From G965200765 sp965200765 (GTDB taxonomy: Bacteria > Pseudomonadota > Gammaproteobacteria > Arenicellales > JAJDZL01): a stretch of DNA of 64,000 nt. Shown here in pieces: positions 6,724 through 16,194 of this stretch. Within the stretch, counting starts at the first letter, position 1. Every line of letters begins with the position of its first letter. The stretch is from NCBI GenBank assembly GCA_965200765.1, contig OZ241380.1, positions 1,860,001-1,924,000 on the forward strand, in the 5' to 3' direction. Position numbers and translations under genes: made by a program. The notes beneath the pieces are model-generated. The model saw only the letters and a program-made list of their open reading frames with translations, did not search any database and was not told where the DNA came from.

Positions 6724-9027
6724 CTACTTGTTGCTGCCGTTGGCACAAGGAGCCAACTGCCGGGGTTCAGTACCGCGAATATACGGAATTGATTGAATTT
6801 CAGAGCAACCCGCACCGCCCCTTAATCCGGTCGACATGTCTGTATTAATGAACACCACCGAATCCAGTTGTCCCAGGTTAAACGGTTGCAGTGTCAATTC
6901 GTTCATCAGTGCTGTCCAAACTTTCAAGGCACCAGTCGAACCAGACAGTCCCACCGGTTGATTGTCATCTCTCCCTACCCAGACTACGGCCAGATAATTT
7001 CCAGCACTACCAGCAAACCAGCTGTCGCGATAATCATTCGTCGTTCCCGTCTTGCCGGCAATATGGAGTGCGGAAGAAAAATGCTGGTTCAAACTACGGG
7101 CAGTTCCGCTCCTGGCTACTTCTTGCATGGCGAACAATGTCAAATACGCCGCCGATGAAGATATGACTTCTTCTGACCGGGTATTGGACTTTAAGGCCAT
7201 GGGTTGAGAATTTTTCAGCATTGCCGAAATGGTTCGCAGTCGAACTTTGAAACCGAAATTGACAAGTCCCTGATAAACCTGAGCAATTTCTGCCGGCGAG
7301 TACTCCACAGCACCTAGCAGTAAAGCCGGATACGCCGGGGGATTGCTGTTGGGGATGAAATCATGCAATTTGTCTACAACGGCTGGCACACCGATATCCA
7401 ATCCGACTCGTGCAGTTGGAATATTGATTGAATTCGACACCGCATCCAGTACAGTAACACCGCGGCTATATTCTTTTGAATAATTCCTGGGGGTCCATTC
7501 CTTTCCATCAGAGGCCTTGTAGGTGAATTGCCGATTGTTCACAACTGTGCCCAACGTATAATGTCCGCCGTTCTCGAACGCCGCCGCATAGACTATCGGT
7601 TTTACCAAGGAACCGATTGGACGTTTGGCATCCAAAACCCGATTGAAGGCACCCACCCGGGATCGTCGTCCACCAACCATGGCTACGACTTCTGCAGTGT
7701 CCGGGCGGACGACAATAATTGCTCCTTCAAGCGAATTATTCGGCAACTTTTTTTGTTTTTCCAATGTTGCAAGCTGGGTCTGCAACGTGCGTTCGGCAAC
7801 CCGCTGAACATACGCATCCATGGTTGTGAAAATCGCAAAATCCCCGCTAGCCAGGTCTTTTGAACTCAACTGTTCCGGCAACTGTCGCAACACGGCATCA
7901 ATAAATGTTGCATACTGCTTGCCTGCCCTCCTCTGAACCGGTATCACACCCAGCGGCGCTTTTGCCGAGTGTTGGAACAGAGCTTCGTTGATGAGTCCCT
8001 CTCTCTTCATAATCTTCAACACAACTTCTCTGCGTTTTGTTGCGTGCTCAGGATTGCGCCGGGGTTCGTACGAAGAAGGTGCCTTGATCATGCCGACGAG
8101 CAATGCAACCTCGTGAACGGCCAACTCGGACACAGGACGACCGAAGTAAAACTGACTGGCCAATCCAAAACCGTGAATTGCCCTCTTGCCATCCTGACCC
8201 AAGAAGACTTCGTTGCAGTATGCCTCCAGAATTCTGGTCTTTTCGTATCGAAATTCCATCACCAAAGCCATCGCAATTTCAGTCAATTTCCGTCGATAGG
8301 TTCTCTCATCGGCTTCAAATACATTCTTGATGAGTTGTTGCGTGAGCGTACTGCCGCCCTGAACGATGCGCCCTGCTTTCACATTGACAACAATCGACCG
8401 CAGTATCCCCTTGAAATCCACACCGGGATGATTGACAAAATTCTTGTCTTCAACCGCAATCAGTGTCTCCAGCAAAAGCTTGGGCATGTCTTGCAATCGG
8501 ACCAGATACCGGTCTTCATGCTGAATTTGAGAAATACTGCCCAGCAACTTGGGATTCAATCGCAAAACTGAAACCGGTTTGCCAGAATTTAAATCTGTCA
8601 AACTGGCAATTCTTCCGCTGGAAAAATTCACTCGCACCGCGCGGGAGTTCTGTGAACCATCCCAAAATGTAAATGCACGCGTAGCCAGGTCCAATACCGA
8701 GTTTTCCATACGATACTGACCGGTTTGCACGTTGCCGGCGGTGCGCCGAAAACCCAGATTTTCGAGACGGAATTGCAGTTTTGGCAACGTTGCCGGCAAT
8801 CCCGGATACAGTTCATACGACTCGCTGTAAATATGTACCGGAATATCCCACAAAGGCGTATCAAACTTGGTTTGAAGCTTGTAATCAATCCAAAAAAAAG
8901 CGGGTACGGACACTACTACTGCAAGTAGCAAGCTACCTGCAAGCAAACTTCCGAACAGATACGACCAGAACCCTCTGGACTTTGCTTTCTTTTTGCTTGC
9001 CGAGCGCGATTTTCTTCGTTTCGCCAT
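6724..9027 (-). CDS. mrcB: Penicillin-binding protein 1B (bifunctional transglycosylase/transpeptidase)
   Basis: The protein has 767 aa. A basic cytoplasmic N-terminus (MAKRRKSRSASKKKAKSRG) precedes one transmembrane helix at about residues 22-46. A UB2H-like region follows, then the GT51 transglycosylase (AVEDKNFVNHPGVDFKGILRS, QGGSTLTQQLIKN). The transpeptidase has SLVK as the SxxK motif, SIN as SxN, and KTGT. It polymerises and cross-links peptidoglycan at the periplasmic face. The ATG at 9027 fits the usual start of PBP1b, and longer upstream extensions would overlap the next gene. An outer-membrane lipoprotein activator (LpoB type) is expected but not in view. Confidence 0.95.
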   Translation of the reverse strand: MAKRRKSRSASKKKAKSRGFWSYLFGSLLAGSLLLAVVVSVPAFFWIDYKLQTKFDTPLWDIPVHIYSESYELYPGLPATLPKLQFRLENLGFRRTAGNVQTGQYRMENSVLDLATRAFTFWDGSQNSRAVRVNFSSGRIASLTDLNSGKPVSVLRLNPKLLGSISQIQHEDRYLVRLQDMPKLLLETLIAVEDKNFVNHPGVDFKGILRSIVVNVKAGRIVQGGSTLTQQLIKNVFEADERTYRRKLTEIAMALVMEFRYEKTRILEAYCNEVFLGQDGKRAIHGFGLASQFYFGRPVSELAVHEVALLVGMIKAPSSYEPRRNPEHATKRREVVLKIMKREGLINEALFQHSAKAPLGVIPVQRRAGKQYATFIDAVLRQLPEQLSSKDLASGDFAIFTTMDAYVQRVAERTLQTQLATLEKQKKLPNNSLEGAIIVVRPDTAEVVAMVGGRRSRVGAFNRVLDAKRPIGSLVKPIVYAAAFENGGHYTLGTVVNNRQFTYKASDGKEWTPRNYSKEYSRGVTVLDAVSNSINIPTARVGLDIGVPAVVDKLHDFIPNSNPPAYPALLLGAVEYSPAEIAQVYQGLVNFGFKVRLRTISAMLKNSQPMALKSNTRSEEVISSSAAYLTLFAMQEVARSGTARSLNQHFSSALHIAGKTGTTNDYRDSWFAGSAGNYLAVVWVGRDDNQPVGLSGSTGALKVWTALMNELTLQPFNLGQLDSVVFINTDMSTGLRGGAGCSEIQSIPYIRGTEPRQLAPCANGSNK

Positions 9028-9058
9028 CGAATGATTCAGACTTCTGTGCCGGTCTTGA

Positions 9059-9364
9059 CTATAGATTTGACGAGCAGTTCCAGCAGATTTCAAATCCGGA
9101 CGGATTCATTTGCTCGCAACTGGGGCACATCTTTTCACTATCGTCAACTGGCTGTGCTTCAATCTCCTGTACCAACCGCTGTGCTTTCTCAGCTTGAGAA
9201 TCATTTTTTACCCAAACTTCCGGCCAAGTATGAGTAAAAGGCAAGTCACCAACTGCGCCGTTGCTGAATTCATTGAATACGCGCGCCGGGATGCCGGCAA
9301 CCTCGAGTCGTTGGCAAACCAGATGTGCATCCGGCAAATTACTGGCTATGTATACGCGCTTCAT
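9059..9364 (-). CDS. DUF2007 domain / zinc-ribbon small protein
   Basis: The protein has 101 aa. The N-terminus MKRVYIASNLPDAHLVCQRLE with AGIPARVFNE is typical of DUF2007 (putative signal-transducing) proteins. The C-terminus carries two CxxC pairs, CPSC and CWNC, in the arrangement CPSCEQMNPSGFEICWNC, forming a zinc ribbon. The function is unknown. It is immediately upstream of mrcB on the same strand with a 31-bp gap and may be co-transcribed. The ATG at 9364 was chosen because homology begins there. Confidence 0.8.
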   Translation of the reverse strand: MKRVYIASNLPDAHLVCQRLEVAGIPARVFNEFSNGAVGDLPFTHTWPEVWVKNDSQAEKAQRLVQEIEAQPVDDSEKMCPSCEQMNPSGFEICWNCSSNL

Positions 9365-9794
9365 TTCAACTGCGGTGTTTGTTTTGGTCAATAGGCTGGT
9401 TAAAATCCTTGCGTTGCAAATTGACAAGCCTCAAATTATTCTTTACGCCAATCCTCAGCACTTGACGACAACTGTCTTTCGGCTTAACTCCCCGAGTTGG
9501 CAAATGCACTTGTACAGTGCTTTATATATGCCCTGTAAGTCATTATGTTTGTTGAATATTATACTCGATTTGCGGGATTTTTATTGACAATTAATCCGCA
9601 AAAACACCAAGTTAGCAAATCCGAAGTGAAAAAATTTCCGGTCATACTCGTAAATTCCTGAAATCGATCCCATATTTCAGTTGATTGCGATAACTTTTCA
9701 CAGGGAAAAACGAACTACCTGAAGGCACTCCAATTGCACAACAAATTATAATATTGGCCTGTCAATGCAACTTTGCCGCGGAAACTGAATCAGC
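9365..9794. other. Intergenic region with an inverted repeat
   Basis: This 430-bp AT-rich gap lies between divergent genes. It contains an imperfect inverted repeat, TTTGCGGGATT at 9569-9579 and AATCCGCAAA at 9593-9602, around TTTTTATTGAC. It could be a terminator-like hairpin or a regulatory site for the RND pump gene. No coding sequence or RNA gene is recognisable, and I could not assign promoters with confidence. Confidence 0.4.
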
Positions 9795-12700
9795 TTGAAC
9801 AACGAAAAACGAAAAAGCCTGTTGGAAATCTTTGCAACTCACCCGGTTGCAATGAACATCTTGATGGCGATCATCCTGATTCTGGGATATACCGTTTTGC
9901 TCAGAATCAACGTCCAGTTCTTCCCGACTTTCAGTATCGATTTTGTCACCGTCACAACAACCTGGCCAGGAGCATCGGCCGAAGATGTCGAACAATCAAT
10001 CACCAATCGGTTGGAGCTTGAGCTGAAAAATGTCGACAACCTGAAAGACATCACCTCCACGTCAAGACTGGGTTCCTCCGTTATCGTACTGGAATTCGTA
10101 TCCGGTACCAATATTGATGATGCTGCCGATGAAGTCGAAAATATTGTCAATTTGACCAAGGAATTGCCCGAGGATTCGGAAGAACCTGTGGTCAGCGAGG
10201 TCAAGCGATATGAAACGATCGCCAACCTGATCGTTACCGGTACCACACTGGACCAGCTTCGAATACTCGGAAACGAATTCCGCGACGAACTGCTGGACCG
10301 GGGCATTGGAAAAATCAATATAGCTGGTTTGCCTGATCAGGAAATTGCGATTCAAGTATCCAGTCGTCAACTCCGGGCGCTTCGAATGTCACTGAATCAG
10401 ATCGGACAACGCATTCGGTCCAACTCGGTGGATTCGCCGATCGGTACGGCCGGACGAGAAGATGCGGCCAGACAACTGCGCTTCACTGACCAAAGGCGCG
10501 GCGAAATTGGTTTTGAAGACCTGCCAATCATTGCAGACACTGACGGACGGTTACTCACCCTTCAGGATATTGCCACGATTCAGCGAAGACCCGTACCGGA
10601 CCAGCTTTACCTTAGCTATAACGGTCGGCCTGCAATTGAACTTCAACTGCAAAGACTGGAGTCAAGTGATACCCTGCAAGGAGCTGCAATCATCTACGCA
10701 TGGCTAGAGGAAGTTCAACCGAACTTGCCAGAAGGAGTCGAACTGCGCCTCTATGACGACCAGTCCGTATCTCTGCAACAGCGTATTGATATCCTGATGA
10801 AAAACGGTGTAATGGGATTGGTCCTAGTCCTGATCATCCTGTTCCTGTTTCTCAATATGCGCCTGGCATTCTGGGTAGCCGCCGGTATTCCGGTATCCCT
10901 GCTGGGCGCCGCCGGCGTGTTGTACCTGGTCGGTGGAACCATCAACATGATTACGCTGTTCGGGTTCATCATGACAATTGGCATTATTGTGGATGATGCA
11001 ATTGTTGTAGGTGAAGAAGCATTGACACAATTCAATGCGTCGAATTCACCAAATCAAGCGGTATCAAGTGCATCCAAGCGGATGTTTGTACCGATCGTGG
11101 CGGCCTCGTTTACAACAATATTTGCATTCACCCCGGTCGTCATCGTGCCCGGTGTCATAGGCACGATTCTTTCCAATATTGCGTTAGTGGTTGTGTGCGT
11201 AGTCGCCGCTTCATTGATTGAATCATTTCTGATTCTTCCCGGCCACTTGCGGCATTCATTCGTCAACCTGAAAAAAAATCAAAGAAGCAAGGGACCATCA
11301 CTATTTGACCGGGGATTTACATTTTTTCGCGACCGCATGTATCGCCCGCTTCTCCGCGCCGCCATTCGATCTCCAATTACTACCATATCGGTTGGCGTGG
11401 CGATTTTGATATTTACGATCGGCTTGTTTGCATCCGGGCGACTCGCCTACACCTTTTTCCCGACTCCCGAGCTGAACCTGGTCTATGCCAATGTCAGTTT
11501 CGTATCCGGTTCGCCCCGTTCTGACGTGGACCAATACTTGGAGAAAGTTGAAGAGGCACTATACGAAACGGAAACCGACCTCGGCGGCCATTTGATTGCA
11601 GCATCCATCGTGCGACACGGTGCACTAACCGGTGATGACGGAGTCGGTACCCAAGCAGCAAACCTGGGTTCTGTGGTGGTTGAACTGACCGCATCGGACT
11701 CCCGCACGGTTCGCACCACCGAGTTTGTTCGAAAGTGGAGAAGCAAACTGCACTATGTACCGGGCCTGGAAAGCATTGTTGTGATTACTCCTGGTGCCGG
11801 TCCACCGGGACGAGATATTGAAATCAGAATCAGCGGCTCAAATTACACGGACGCGAAAAGTGCGGCACTGGCGTTGGCCGAACATTTGTCAAAAATTCAG
11901 GGTGTATTTGGAATTTCCGATGATACCAGTTATGGACGGCAACAACAAATTCTTACATTGACATCGCTAGGGCAGTCACTAGGTCTGACTGTGAATGAGG
12001 TCAGTCGTCAACTGCGATCTGCAATCGAAGGAGAGCTTTTGCAAAGCTATACTACTGAATTCAACGATGTGGAAGTAAACCTCATGCTTCCCGACGAAGA
12101 ACGGGACCAGATTAGTACACTGGAAAATCTGCATATTACGCTACCGTCCGGTGAATCGGTACCATTGCTGGATGTAGTGCACGTTGAAACGACCAGAGGC
12201 TTTGACACGCTTCGGCACGCAAGTGGAAAGATTGCTATAGAAGTAAATGCCAGCGTGGATGCAAGCGTGGTCAGTCTTGCTGAAATAAACCGGGGACTGG
12301 AAACTTCGTTTTTGCCTGAACTGGAAGATGCTTACGGCATTGATTGGAGTTACGGACTTCGCCAAGCTGACCAGTCAACCACTGAAGATTCAATGCGAAC
12401 CGGAGCAATCATTGCATTGGTATTGATCTATCTGACATTGGCCTGGATTTTCGGCTCTTACAGTTGGCCGTTTTTTGTAATGCTTGCCATTCCGTTCGGA
12501 ATTGTAGGGGCGGCCTGGGCACATTACCTGATGGGATTGACTGTATCCATCATCACAATTCTGGGCTTGATCGGGTTGTCAGGGATCGTGGTCAACAATG
12601 CAATCGTATTGGTTGTCTTCTACAAGCAATACCGAGAAGCCGGACAACGCCCGGAAATTGCAATGCTAGAAGCCGGATGCCGACGATTGCGGCCGGTGGT

Positions 12701-12941
12701 GTTGTCGTCACTGACTACAATCTGCGGACTGTTGCCGCTTTTGTTTGAAACTTCAACTCAAGCACAGTTTTTGATCCCAATGGCAGCTACGCTTGCATTT
12801 GGATTGACATTTTCGACGGTTCTTGTTTTGTTGTTTATTCCTGCGGTATTGACATTGTTTGATCGCATTCGTTTGAAATTTTCAGAAGCATCTTCAACTC
12901 CCGCTACCACGGATACCCAACTGGCGAATAAATCACACTAG
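9795..12941 (+). CDS. RND-family inner-membrane efflux transporter (AcrB/HAE1-like)
   Basis: The protein has 1048 aa, the usual length for AcrB-type pumps. It has the twelve-helix RND pattern: TM1 at VAMNILMAIILILGY, porter loops, the central block GVMGLVLVLIILFLFLNMRLAFW, and the proton-relay Asp pair in TM4 (IMTIGIIVDDAIVVGE). A matching second half ends in LVLLFIPAVLTLFDRI. It would export lipophilic compounds or metals by proton antiport. Pumps of this family need a periplasmic adaptor and an outer-membrane channel, and neither gene is adjacent. Translation is taken from TTG at 9795; an in-frame stop lies just upstream, and the first ATG is inside TM1. Substrate unknown. Confidence 0.9.
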   Translation: MNNEKRKSLLEIFATHPVAMNILMAIILILGYTVLLRINVQFFPTFSIDFVTVTTTWPGASAEDVEQSITNRLELELKNVDNLKDITSTSRLGSSVIVLEFVSGTNIDDAADEVENIVNLTKELPEDSEEPVVSEVKRYETIANLIVTGTTLDQLRILGNEFRDELLDRGIGKINIAGLPDQEIAIQVSSRQLRALRMSLNQIGQRIRSNSVDSPIGTAGREDAARQLRFTDQRRGEIGFEDLPIIADTDGRLLTLQDIATIQRRPVPDQLYLSYNGRPAIELQLQRLESSDTLQGAAIIYAWLEEVQPNLPEGVELRLYDDQSVSLQQRIDILMKNGVMGLVLVLIILFLFLNMRLAFWVAAGIPVSLLGAAGVLYLVGGTINMITLFGFIMTIGIIVDDAIVVGEEALTQFNASNSPNQAVSSASKRMFVPIVAASFTTIFAFTPVVIVPGVIGTILSNIALVVVCVVAASLIESFLILPGHLRHSFVNLKKNQRSKGPSLFDRGFTFFRDRMYRPLLRAAIRSPITTISVGVAILIFTIGLFASGRLAYTFFPTPELNLVYANVSFVSGSPRSDVDQYLEKVEEALYETETDLGGHLIAASIVRHGALTGDDGVGTQAANLGSVVVELTASDSRTVRTTEFVRKWRSKLHYVPGLESIVVITPGAGPPGRDIEIRISGSNYTDAKSAALALAEHLSKIQGVFGISDDTSYGRQQQILTLTSLGQSLGLTVNEVSRQLRSAIEGELLQSYTTEFNDVEVNLMLPDEERDQISTLENLHITLPSGESVPLLDVVHVETTRGFDTLRHASGKIAIEVNASVDASVVSLAEINRGLETSFLPELEDAYGIDWSYGLRQADQSTTEDSMRTGAIIALVLIYLTLAWIFGSYSWPFFVMLAIPFGIVGAAWAHYLMGLTVSIITILGLIGLSGIVVNNAIVLVVFYKQYREAGQRPEIAMLEAGCRRLRPVVLSSLTTICGLLPLLFETSTQAQFLIPMAATLAFGLTFSTVLVLLFIPAVLTLFDRIRLKFSEASSTPATTDTQLANKSH

Positions 12942-12978
12942 CTTGTATATCCTGCAGTCTTTGTAATCGCCAGCCAAT

Positions 12979-13854
12979 TCAACTATCAAAATCCAACTTG
13001 ACCGATAGTGGTTTGTGGTCGGATCCGACTGCGTCAACATGAATTTTTACGGATCGAATCCGGCGTTCCAGAGATTGCTTGACAAAGCAATAGTCCATGC
13101 GCACAGATTCACCATTGCGTTCCGCCGTCTCTCCGTGCATTTCCCGAAAGCCGATTGAGGTCCATGAATCCACAAATCCATCCGGGTTTTTGATTCGACC
13201 ACCGTAGTCTGACACTGGTCCGGTCATTCTTTCGTATTCTTCGGAATCCGGCGTGAAATTGAAATCGCCCAACAATATTGATTCCCGGGGCAGAGAAATT
13301 ATTTCGGTTTGACCGGCGAACACAGTATTGGCAGGGTCGCCTGAAATTGGTCCGCCTTCGCGCACTGCGTTACTGTCAATTTCCAGTAATCTGTCGATTT
13401 GAGACAGTCGGGTCATGGCAGAAAGATGGGTCAAATGAATCGAATATACTCGTACCAAAGTACCTTGGCAATTGATTAGCCCTTCCAGTGCACTTCGTTG
13501 AATACTCAAAGGTCCTGTGGAGGCGTATTTTGGCAAAAAATGCTGACGTGAAGTAATGATCGGGGTTCTTGAAAGCAACATGTTGCCGAACTGTCTTCTT
13601 CTGTGAACCACAGTCCCATCCGGTTGCACAATGTCTCCATCCATATCAACACCGCCGCCGTAAACCCAGTGATAACCCTGCAACAGAGAAGCAAGCTCGG
13701 CTACCTGGTCAATGTCTCCCGAGCGTTGCATAAACCGCTCCACTTCCTGCAAGGCAATGACATCCGAATTATTGACTTCCCTTGCTATGCGGTCCAAGTC
13801 GTACTTCCCGTCCAAACCTCTTCCAAATTGAATGTTGTAAGTCGTAAATTTCAT
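12979..13854 (-). CDS. Endonuclease/exonuclease/phosphatase (EEP) family hydrolase
   Basis: The protein has 291 aa. It starts MKFTTYNIQFGRG with the first-strand Asn. It carries the catalytic Glu in VIALQEVERF, the His in YSIHLTHLS, GDFN in SILLGDFNFTPDS and the terminal SDH in VGSDHKPLSVKL. All metal-binding and catalytic positions of the EEP fold are therefore present. Substrates in this superfamily range from nucleic acids to phospholipids and inositol phosphates and cannot be inferred here. There is no signal peptide, so it is cytoplasmic. A hydrophobic upstream extension (from 13917) lacks homology and was excluded. It converges with the RND pump gene. Confidence 0.85.
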   Translation of the reverse strand: MKFTTYNIQFGRGLDGKYDLDRIAREVNNSDVIALQEVERFMQRSGDIDQVAELASLLQGYHWVYGGGVDMDGDIVQPDGTVVHRRRQFGNMLLSRTPIITSRQHFLPKYASTGPLSIQRSALEGLINCQGTLVRVYSIHLTHLSAMTRLSQIDRLLEIDSNAVREGGPISGDPANTVFAGQTEIISLPRESILLGDFNFTPDSEEYERMTGPVSDYGGRIKNPDGFVDSWTSIGFREMHGETAERNGESVRMDYCFVKQSLERRIRSVKIHVDAVGSDHKPLSVKLDFDS

Positions 13855-13966
13855 GGAATTCCCGATCTGCAGTATTTTCCTCGACGACACTGATAAACCA
13901 AGTATGATAACGAACAATCAAATTTGGTCTACCAAATTCAATCGGCACTGCCGACAAAAGCCAAGT

Positions 13967-14467
13967 TCAAATTCCTTCAAAGAGTTGCGCCCACCGCTCC
14001 CGCTTCTCCTTCATTGAAATGCTGGCGTTGGCCGGACTAGTAGACGGCAAATCAAAGCATTGCAAATGCTCCTTGTTTGTCAAATTTTGAACGATGTATT
14101 TTTTGAACAAATTCTCTGCTGTACGGCCATTGAGGCCGATTCGAACAATGGTTGGATATTTATCAAGAAATGTAGCGATGTCGTTCGGCACTTCTTGCTC
14201 AATTCTTGAATCAAGACTGCCTTCTCGCTTGCAACTTTCGAGAACATCCCATACAGCCACACCGGCTTTTTTGAGTGCCTGCTCACGCGTCTCGTAACTG
14301 GAATCGTACCGGCACTTCACGTGCTCGTCAATGATGCGCCAAAACAAGTTTTGCGGATTGGCATAGTATTCTTGGTGGGTCAGTGAGGCCACGCTAGGCA
14401 TGGTACCCAAGATCAATATCTTGGGGCAATCACCGACGATTGGTGGAAATCCTTGAATTTCAGGCAA
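13967..14467 (-). CDS. DNA-deoxyinosine (hypoxanthine) glycosylase, uracil-DNA glycosylase superfamily
   Basis: The protein has 166 aa. Motif 1 is ILGTMPSVASLTHQEYYANP followed by QNLFWRII, and motif 2 is LPSTSPANAS. These match the small family 6 (HDG) branch of the UDG superfamily, which removes hypoxanthine produced by adenine deamination. The start is a TTG at 14467, supported by an AGGGGG ribosome-binding site about eight bases upstream. It stands alone, 112 bp downstream of the EEP hydrolase gene start on the same strand. A mismatch-specific uracil glycosylase (Mug-like) is the alternative reading. Confidence 0.8.
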   Translation of the reverse strand: MPEIQGFPPIVGDCPKILILGTMPSVASLTHQEYYANPQNLFWRIIDEHVKCRYDSSYETREQALKKAGVAVWDVLESCKREGSLDSRIEQEVPNDIATFLDKYPTIVRIGLNGRTAENLFKKYIVQNLTNKEHLQCFDLPSTSPANASISMKEKRERWAQLFEGI

Positions 14468-15066
14468 AAATTAACCCCCTTTCGATAGTGCTTTTCAAAC
14501 ACTTGCTTCATTACGATCAAATTCGTCATGTCCGGTATTTCCTTGATGCTTTCTTCAATTTTAATTCAGAAAGGCAATCACAATACACCCCGGAAAACGA
14601 ACATCAATGATAAGTCAACTTTATCATTTCCGAAGAATATGCTACGGCAACTCAAGTCCAAGAGGGAATCATTCGATCTGTAAACAGTATTGAAACAGTT
14701 GCAAGACACTGTTCGGTAGTCCACAAAGTTGACATTTATAACTTGATGATATTTGAAAATTCCAAACTCAGCGATTATCAATAAAAGGCGATAGATCAGG
14801 ACACGGATTCTCTATTGGTAGTCGTTGTTCCCGGTTCTGAAAAAAAGTCCAAGTTGGCAACCAGTAGCTCCCGTCAATCCGCGAGATGGACACAAATTGC
14901 ACAAGTCAATGTTGCAAACCTTAAAATAAGGTGGAGTTCGCTTGTCCCACCAAATTAGATTTCACCTTGAAATGTTAGCGGTGATTTGACGACTGGCGAT
15001 TGTCTGTGTATGATTTCAGTCGGTTGTACAATCTTTTGGTTATTCATGTGACTAGGTACTTCTTCT
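14468..15066. other. Non-coding stretch upstream of the tandem repeats
   Basis: About 600 AT-rich bases with no convincing gene. Short open frames are present but lack ribosome-binding sites and recognisable motifs. A small inverted repeat, ACCTTA with TAAGGT around AAA, lies at 14918-14932. No tRNA or known RNA fold was recognised. Confidence 0.5.
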
Positions 15067-15957
15067 AAGCCCCCGAAGCCATCCGAAGCCATCCGAAGCC
15101 CCCCGAAGCCCCCCGAAGCCATCCGAAGCCATCCGAAGCCATCCGAAGCCATCCGAAGCCATCCGAAGCCATCCGAAGCCCCCTACGAGACCCCCTTCAA
15201 AGACCCCCTTCAAAGCCCCCTTCAAAGCCCCTTTCAAAGCCCCCTACGAGACCCCCTCAAAGCCCCCTTCAAAGACCCTTCAAAGACCCCTACGAAGACC
15301 CCCCTCAAAGCCCCCTTCAAAGACCCTTCAAAGACCCCTACGAAGCCCCCTTCAAAGACCCTTTCAAAGCCCCCTACGAGACCCCCTCAAAGCCCCCTTC
15401 AAAGACCCTTCAAAGACCCTTTCAAAGCCCCCTACGAGACCCCCTCAAAGCCCCCTTCAAAGACCCTTTCAAAGCCCCCTACGAGACCCCCTCAAAGCCC
15501 CCTTCAAAGACCCTTTCAAAGCCCCCTACGAGACCCCCTCAAAGCCCCCTTCAAAGACCCTTCAAAGACCCCTACGAAGACCCCCTTCAAAGCCCCCTTC
15601 AAAGACCCTTCAAAGACCCCTACGAAGACCCCTTCAAAGCCCCCTACGAAGCCCCCTACGAAGCCCCCTACGAAGCCCCCTACGAAGCCCCCTACGAAGC
15701 CCCCTACGAAGCCCCCTACGAAGCCCCCTTCAAAGCCCCCTTCAAAGACCCCTACGAAGCCCCCTTCAAAGACCCTTTCAAAGACCCTTTCAAAGACCCT
15801 TTCAAAGCCCCCTACGAGACCCCCTCAAAGCCCCCTTCAAAGACCCTTCAAAGACCCCTACGAAGACCCCCTTCAAAGCCCCCTTCAAAGCCCCCTACGA
15901 GACCCCCTTCAAAGCCCCCCTCAAAGCCCCCTACGAAGACCCCTACGAAGACCCCTG
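15067..15957. repeat. Nested 10-12 bp C-rich tandem repeat array (about 0.9 kb)
   Basis: Two repeat classes adjoin. From 15071 to 15180 there are eleven 10-bp units, ATCCGAAGCC or CCCCGAAGCC. From about 15181 to 15957 there are 11-12 bp units such as AGCCCCCTTCAA, AGACCCCTACGA and AGACCCTTTCAA. These are arranged in higher-order blocks: the series CCCTACGAGACCCCCTCAAA followed by GCCCCCTTCAAAGACCC recurs at least six times. A pure run of the CCCCCTACGAAG unit lies near 15639-15722. The plus strand is C/A-rich, so the minus strand carries runs of 4-5 G every 7-8 bases. Units that are not multiples of three, and frequent TAG and TGA on the minus strand, argue against coding. There are no spacers, so it is not a CRISPR array. 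Confidence 0.93.
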
Positions 15958-16194
15958 AGTGTTTTTGTGACCAACGATGTACCGGGTATGACTTCAGGGC
16001 GATTGAATAGTCTCGTTGCAATTTGAAAACTTTCAGGAACCTCTAAACACTGGTCGAAGATTCGCATGAGGTGATTGCCATTCTTGACTACCCTGCGAAA
16101 CAATTCACTCGTTAGCACTTCTACGCAACTCGCAGGAATTGTGCGAAAACCAACAAGTTAAATAACAGCAAAAGAACTTATTGACTAACTCAAT
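15958..16194. other. Non-coding flank between the repeat array and the Schlafen/AlbA_2 gene
   Basis: About 240 bp. A leftward frame from a GTG at 16118 could encode about 45 ordinary-looking residues (starting MLTSELFRRVVKNGNHLMR) before running into the repeats and stopping at 15921. It has no clear ribosome-binding site and no family match that I recognise. It may be the remnant of a gene truncated by growth of the repeats. Confidence 0.35.

Noticed and set aside
15052..15237. Repeat-encoded peptide on the minus strand (Gly/Leu/Arg-rich)
   Set aside because: Repeat units of 10-12 bp change frame between segments, stops are frequent in the neighbouring units, and there is no ribosome-binding site. 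The open frame is a by-product of the repeats.
15067..15957. CRISPR array
   Set aside because: Units are 10-12 bp and directly adjacent, with no unique spacers and no cas genes nearby.
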